Shown here: positions 6,226-10,402 of the stretch, in pieces | Layout: each line of letters begins with the position of its first letter | How positions within the stretch are numbered: position 1 is the stretch's first letter | Source: Balneolaceae bacterium | Lineage (GTDB): Bacteria > Bacteroidota > Rhodothermia > Balneolales > Balneolaceae | Direction of reading: 5' to 3' | Length of the DNA: 10,402 nucleotides | Assembly: GCA_007129085.1 (NCBI GenBank) | Contig: SKWF01000106.1 | Span: 1 to 10,402, forward strand | Position numbers and translations under genes: made by a program | The notes under the pieces: generated by a model | Seen by the model: the letters and a program-made list of their open reading frames with translations, nothing else | Told to the model about the DNA's origin: nothing | The model's database searches: none

Positions 6226-9200
6226 ATGAAAAAATATCTGATACTCATTTTTGTAACACTTATCTGTACGTCCCCACTTTTTGCGGACGGTACGATGCTT
6301 CTGCGTGATCCATCGGTAAGTGATCAACACATTGTATTTGTTCATGCAAATGACCTTTGGGTTGTTGATCGTGAAGGGGGCGAAGCCCGGCGCTTAACCT
6401 CATCTGAAGGGGCGGAGACAAATCCAAGAATTTCGCCTGATGGTGAGTGGGTGGCATTTACCGGTCAATATGATGGGAATTCGGATGTCTACATTGTGCC
6501 GATTATAGGAGGTGAACCAACCCGTTTAACTTGGCACCCCGGGAATGATGTAGTTCAGGACTGGACACCGGATGGTGAATCCGTAATTTTTATGTCTGGT
6601 CGGGAGGGATACCCAACGGCGAATACCACATTTTTTACGGTCTCTGTTGATGGAGGTACACCCGAAAAGATGCCAATTCCTTTTGGATTTGCAGGGACAA
6701 TCTCACCAGATGGTACAAAAATGGCATATCAGCCCTACCGGTTTTGGGATCCTGAATGGCGTAATTACCGTGGCGGACAAGCCCAGCCAATTTGGGTGTT
6801 TGATATGGAAACCCACGACTTTCTGCAAACTCCACGAACAGATCGAGAGCGCCACACATCTCCCGTTTGGATTGGGAACACCATTTACTACCTGTCGGAG
6901 AGAGATTTTGCAAACAACGTTTGGTCGTACAACCTCGATACGGAAGAGGAGGAGCAGCTGACATTCCACTCCGATTTTGACGCTAAAAATTTAGCGGCAG
7001 CCGATGATATCATCATTTACGAACAGGGAGGATATCTACACTCTCTTGATCCGGAAACTCACGAAACGGGACAGTTGGTAATTCACGCCAGGGGAGATAT
7101 GAACTGGTCACGCCCTCGATATACGGATGTACCCTCTACACAATTGATGAATGCCAGACTATCACCCACCGGACAACGAGCAGTTTTTGAACATCGTGGG
7201 GAGATTCTTACCGTACCAAAAGAGCATGGCAACTGGAGAAATCTTACTAACAGCTCTGCATCGGCTGAACGAGCTCCTGTGTGGTCGCCTGATGGCCAGC
7301 ATATCGCCTGGTTTTCCGACGAGAGCGGAGAGTATCAGCTAATGGTCGGGGATCAATACGGAATGGAAGAGCCAACAGCTTATTCCCTGAATGACCTCTT
7401 TTATTTCCGGCCTGATTGGTCACCCGACGGAAATCATATAGCTTTTACGGATACCGACTATAACTTGTGGTATATCAATCTCGAAAGCGGTGATAAAACC
7501 AAAGTGGATACCGATCGGTTCGCCCACCCTGACAGAACGTTGAACCCGGTATGGTCTCCCGATGGAAAGTGGATCAGTTATGTTCGGCTATTGGACAATC
7601 AATACAAAGCAGTATTTGTCCATAACGTTGAGACGGGCGAAAACCATCAGCTGACAGACGGGCTTGCAGATGCTATCGACCCGCAGTGGGATAAGAGCGG
7701 GAAATATCTCTACTTTTTGGCAAGTACGGATTTTGCACTAAATACCGGCTGGCTCGATATGAGCAGCTATAACAAACCGGTTACTCGTGGCCTGTATATG
7801 ATTGTTCTAGCGGATGATGAACCGCATCCTTTTGCTCCAAAAAGTGATGATGAACCCCTGCCGAATGATGAACCTGAGGAAGAGAATAATGGTGAGGTAG
7901 ATGTACGGATTGATATCGAAGGAATTGATCAGCGAATTATATCGATCGATGTTCCAAAACGAAATTACACCTACACGGTAGCCGGACCGGAAGGGCATAT
8001 TTTTTATGCAGAGTCACGCGATAATATGCCAACCGTTTTGCACAGATACAGCATCCCTAACCGGGAATCTGTCGAGTTTTTGAACAACGTTGCAGAAGCG
8101 ACAATCAGTGATGATGGGGAGAGCCTGCTTTACCGCAGTAATTCCACCTGGGGGATTGTTTCTGCCTCCGGTGATGCAATTAGTCCGGGAGATGGCAGCA
8201 TCAACACAGATAACATTCGCATCCGTATCAATCCAAAAGATGAGTACGCACAAATCTTTAAAGAGGGGTGGAGGTTTCAGCGCGATTTCCTTTACGTGGA
8301 TAATGTTCATGGAGCTCCCTGGGATGAAGTCTATGAGTGGTATCGCCCGTGGGTGGATCATGTGCGTCACCGATCAGACCTGAATTATATCGTGGAAATA
8401 ATGGGCGGTGAAGTAGCTATCGGGCACTCCTACGTATTTGGAGGTGATTTTCCTGATGTAGATTCCGTACCTGTGGGACTGCTCGGTGCCGACTACGAAA
8501 TATCGGATGGCTACTTCAGGGTCGACAAAATTTACACCGGCGAAAACTGGAATCCTGAACTAACAGCTCCGCTATCAGGCCCGGGAATAAATGTTAATGA
8601 GGGCGATTATCTGCTTGAGGTAAATGGAGAGCCATTAACAGCAGATATGAACATGTATAAGCTCTTTGAAGCTACAGCAGGCAAGCAGGTGCAGTTGCGG
8701 GTGAATGATCGCCCGACTACCGATGGATCGCGCCTGGTTACGGTGGTTCCTATAGAGAATGAGAGTGGCTTACGGATGCGGGACTGGATTGAATCAAACC
8801 GTAGATTGGTGGATGAGATGTCGGACGGTCAGCTTGCATACGTGTACGTGCCGAATACAGGCACGGTTGGGTATGAGTATTTTAACCGCTACTACTTTTC
8901 GCAGCAGGACAAACCCGGTGCCGTAATTGACGAGCGAAATAATGGTGGTGGATCTGCTGCCGATTATATGGTGGATATCATGAATCGCGATCTTCACGGC
9001 TACTTTAACAGTAAAGCAGCTGATCGAAAACCGTTTACTACGCCAATGGCCGGAATTTGGGGACCCAAGGTGATGGTGATAAATGAAAATGCGGGATCGG
9101 GTGGAGATCTTTTGCCGTACATGTTCCGTAAAATGGAAATTGGCCCGCTGATTGGTACACGAACCTGGGGTGGTCTTGTTGGAACATGGGATACTCCATC

Positions 9201-9453
9201 ATTTATTGATGGAGGGCGAATGGTAGCACCCCGGGGCGGCTTTTTTGATGTTGATGGAGAATGGGCCGTAGAAGGGGAAGGTGTAGCACCGGATATCGAA
9301 GTGTTCCAGCATCCGGCAGAGGTGATGCGAGGAAATGATCCACAGCTTGAAGCATCTGTTGAAGAGGCACTTCGTCTGCTTGAATTAAACCCGGTTGAAC
9401 TGCAGGAAGAGCCGGAAGCGCCTGTTCGTTGGAAACGCCCCGACAGTAATTAA
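6226..9453 (+). CDS. Secreted tricorn-type protease (S41 family) with beta-propellers and PDZ domain
   Basis: The 1075-residue product starts with a signal peptide (MKKYLILIFVTLICTSPLFA, cut after A20), so it acts in the periplasm or outside the cell. Tricorn proteases degrade oligopeptides to smaller peptides. Residues about 23-295 and 305-645 hold repeated TolB/WD40-like blades with motifs such as ISPDGEWVAF, WSPDGQHIAW, WSPDGNHIAF and WSPDGKWISY, giving two propellers. An acidic Pro/Asp/Glu-rich insert (about 530-560) lies in the second. The core follows: C1 domain (about 670-745) with catalytic His H734 in GHSYVFGGD; PDZ domain (about 750-841) with GDYLLEVNGEPL; C2 domain with NNGGG (905-909), nucleophile S958 in AGSGGD, TRTWGGLVG (978-986), and the likely catalytic Glu E1016 or E1018 in EGEGVAPDIEV. 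The residue before H734 is Gly, where Thermoplasma tricorn has Ser745. Length matches the family (about 1070-1100). The gene probably forms its own unit, with a promoter box upstream and a terminator downstream. It should be an active serine peptidase. Confidence 0.95.
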   Translation: MKKYLILIFVTLICTSPLFADGTMLLRDPSVSDQHIVFVHANDLWVVDREGGEARRLTSSEGAETNPRISPDGEWVAFTGQYDGNSDVYIVPIIGGEPTRLTWHPGNDVVQDWTPDGESVIFMSGREGYPTANTTFFTVSVDGGTPEKMPIPFGFAGTISPDGTKMAYQPYRFWDPEWRNYRGGQAQPIWVFDMETHDFLQTPRTDRERHTSPVWIGNTIYYLSERDFANNVWSYNLDTEEEEQLTFHSDFDAKNLAAADDIIIYEQGGYLHSLDPETHETGQLVIHARGDMNWSRPRYTDVPSTQLMNARLSPTGQRAVFEHRGEILTVPKEHGNWRNLTNSSASAERAPVWSPDGQHIAWFSDESGEYQLMVGDQYGMEEPTAYSLNDLFYFRPDWSPDGNHIAFTDTDYNLWYINLESGDKTKVDTDRFAHPDRTLNPVWSPDGKWISYVRLLDNQYKAVFVHNVETGENHQLTDGLADAIDPQWDKSGKYLYFLASTDFALNTGWLDMSSYNKPVTRGLYMIVLADDEPHPFAPKSDDEPLPNDEPEEENNGEVDVRIDIEGIDQRIISIDVPKRNYTYTVAGPEGHIFYAESRDNMPTVLHRYSIPNRESVEFLNNVAEATISDDGESLLYRSNSTWGIVSASGDAISPGDGSINTDNIRIRINPKDEYAQIFKEGWRFQRDFLYVDNVHGAPWDEVYEWYRPWVDHVRHRSDLNYIVEIMGGEVAIGHSYVFGGDFPDVDSVPVGLLGADYEISDGYFRVDKIYTGENWNPELTAPLSGPGINVNEGDYLLEVNGEPLTADMNMYKLFEATAGKQVQLRVNDRPTTDGSRLVTVVPIENESGLRMRDWIESNRRLVDEMSDGQLAYVYVPNTGTVGYEYFNRYYFSQQDKPGAVIDERNNGGGSAADYMVDIMNRDLHGYFNSKAADRKPFTTPMAGIWGPKVMVINENAGSGGDLLPYMFRKMEIGPLIGTRTWGGLVGTWDTPSFIDGGRMVAPRGGFFDVDGEWAVEGEGVAPDIEVFQHPAEVMRGNDPQLEASVEEALRLLELNPVELQEEPEAPVRWKRPDSN

Positions 9454-9479
9454 AGCCGAGTTTAACGTATGATAAATGA

Positions 9480-9511
9480 ACAAAGCCCTCACCACTGAGG
9501 GTTTTGTTTTT
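9480..9511 (+). terminator. Strong Rho-independent terminator after the tricorn gene
   Basis: ACAAAGCCCTCA (9480-9491) pairs with TGAGGGTTTTGT (9496-9507), a 12-bp stem with one G-T pair and a CCAC loop. It is followed by a T tract (9507-9511). It begins 27 bases after the stop and separates the protease from the permease gene. Confidence 0.9.
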
Positions 9512-9617
9512 GATGGAACATCTTACGCATTCAAAACTCCGGCTAACAATAAGTTAATGTGGAATCGTAGCCGTTATGAACTATTTTAGCCGAAAATGTT
9601 AAGCTAAGTCTTTAGAT

Positions 9618-10402
9618 GTGAAAAACGAACTGCGGCGCGATCTACACACTCCGGGCGCTATTTTTATGGGGTTGGGTTCTATTGTTGGAACGGGAATTTT
9701 TGTAAGTATTGCCATTGCCACTCAGGTAGCAGGCAATGGTGTAATTATCGCTATCGTAATAGCGGCTATTTTGGCTGCATTTAATGGGTTAAGCAGTGCC
9801 CAGCTTGCCGCCGCTCACCCTGTCAGTGGTGGTACCTATGAGTATGGAAATCGTTTTTTAGGCAGTTATTTTGGATTTACCGCCGGATGGATGTTTTTGA
9901 TCGCAAAATCAGCATCTGCTGCAACAGCAGTTTTAGGTTGTGTGGGATATCTTTTTTATGCATTTGGGATTGATGCAGATACTCGAATTCTTGTGGGCTC
10001 CGGTATACTTGTACTAACGTTGATGACATATCTTGTATCTGGTGGAATCAGAAGAAGTAACAGTGCAAATACAGTAATTGTAACCCTGACACTTTTGGGG
10101 CTTTTTGTACTTGTGGTAACTGCATTTGTTGTAAATGGCACACCCACCGAACCAATAATGAATGCCGTTACGGATACCTCGGGGTCAGCAATTTTATTTG
10201 CATCAGCATTAATGTTTGTGGCCTATACCGGGTATGGGCGTATTGCTACGCTGGGTGAGGAGGTTGCCAACCCTAAGGAGACGATTCCGCGAGCCATTAT
10301 CCTCACAATGATAATTATTGTGGTGCTCTATTTAGCCGTTTCGCTTACAGCACTGCAGGTGATGGGTGCTGAGGCATTTGGAAATACGGTAGAAGGTGAG
10401 GC
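9618..10402 (+). CDS. APC-superfamily amino-acid permease, 3' truncated by the window edge
   Basis: The visible 261 residues are a polytopic inner-membrane protein of the amino acid-polyamine-organocation family, which imports amino acids by proton or sodium symport or by exchange. Helix 1 has the family signature GLGSIVGTGIF, whose glycines form the substrate-binding break in the helix. The helix-6 to loop segment FVAYTGYGRIATLGEEVANPKETIPRAI is the other strong family mark. About seven hydrophobic segments are visible. The start is GTG at 9618: an in-frame TAA at 9600 and the absence of any other start codon between them leave this as the only choice that keeps helix 1 intact. No good Shine-Dalgarno sequence precedes it. 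The substrate cannot be read from this part. The neighbouring secreted peptidase suggests a link between peptide breakdown and uptake, by proximity only, since a terminator lies between them. Confidence 0.93.
   Translation, partial: MKNELRRDLHTPGAIFMGLGSIVGTGIFVSIAIATQVAGNGVIIAIVIAAILAAFNGLSSAQLAAAHPVSGGTYEYGNRFLGSYFGFTAGWMFLIAKSASAATAVLGCVGYLFYAFGIDADTRILVGSGILVLTLMTYLVSGGIRRSNSANTVIVTLTLLGLFVLVVTAFVVNGTPTEPIMNAVTDTSGSAILFASALMFVAYTGYGRIATLGEEVANPKETIPRAIILTMIIIVVLYLAVSLTALQVMGAEAFGNTVEGE

Noticed and set aside
6109..6345. Open frame on the - strand over the tricorn promoter and signal-peptide region
   Set aside because: It overlaps the well-supported tricorn start and signal peptide, and its composition is not protein-like.
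6647..6961. Open frame of 104 codons on the + strand inside the tricorn gene
   Set aside because: It lies in another frame of a certain coding region, with no domain or ribosome site.
8014..8370. Open frame of 118 codons on the - strand inside the tricorn gene
   Set aside because: It lies opposite the conserved C1-domain coding sequence and looks like a by-product of codon use.
1..10402. Mobile elements, CRISPR arrays, defence genes, tRNA genes
   Set aside because: I found no transposase or integrase motifs, no regularly spaced repeats and no cloverleaf outside the tmRNA. The coding pattern is uniform across the window.

Overview
The window looks like chromosomal sequence from a marine or halophilic member of the Balneolota/Rhodothermota (FCB group). 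I infer this from five things: moderate GC; weak or absent Shine-Dalgarno sequences before most genes; an ECF sigma factor paired with a Ser/Thr kinase carrying TPR repeats; a secreted tricorn-type protease; and a tmRNA tag with a YSY segment, which I recall from Salinibacter. The taxonomy is an inference and no database was searched. Every gene I can support is on the + strand.

Layout. Positions 1-142 hold the C-terminal end of an outer-membrane beta-barrel protein, probably a porin, followed by an intrinsic terminator (155-185). A complete one-piece tmRNA gene (ssrA) occupies 347-709 and has its own terminator (733-772). A non-coding gap of about 250 bases follows. Next comes a two-gene regulatory module: an ECF-type sigma factor (1021-1587) and, 61 bases later, a large transmembrane Ser/Thr kinase with a C-terminal TPR array (1649-4306). 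After 144 bases there is an AsmA-like, membrane-anchored protein (4451-6076). A further 149-base gap carries a Bacteroidota-style -7 box framed by a perfect 10-bp inverted repeat, and leads to a secreted tricorn protease homologue (6226-9453). A strong terminator (9480-9511) closes that unit. The window ends inside an APC-family amino-acid permease (9618 to the edge).

How the genes may work together. The sigma factor and kinase are the clearest functional pair. No anti-sigma gene is present, and the sigma region-2 segment that is acidic (DAED-like) in classical ECF factors carries Ser/Lys/Thr here. This fits activation of the sigma factor by phosphorylation, as known for kinase-linked ECF factors. 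The AsmA-like protein and the tricorn protease lie downstream in the same orientation and act at the envelope, but the gaps and the separate promoter signal make a single operon doubtful. The peptidase next to an amino-acid permease suggests peptide degradation and uptake, again only by proximity. I see no mobile element, CRISPR array, phage gene or defence system. The window is mostly conserved core and regulatory genes, and the most interesting points are fine-scale ones.
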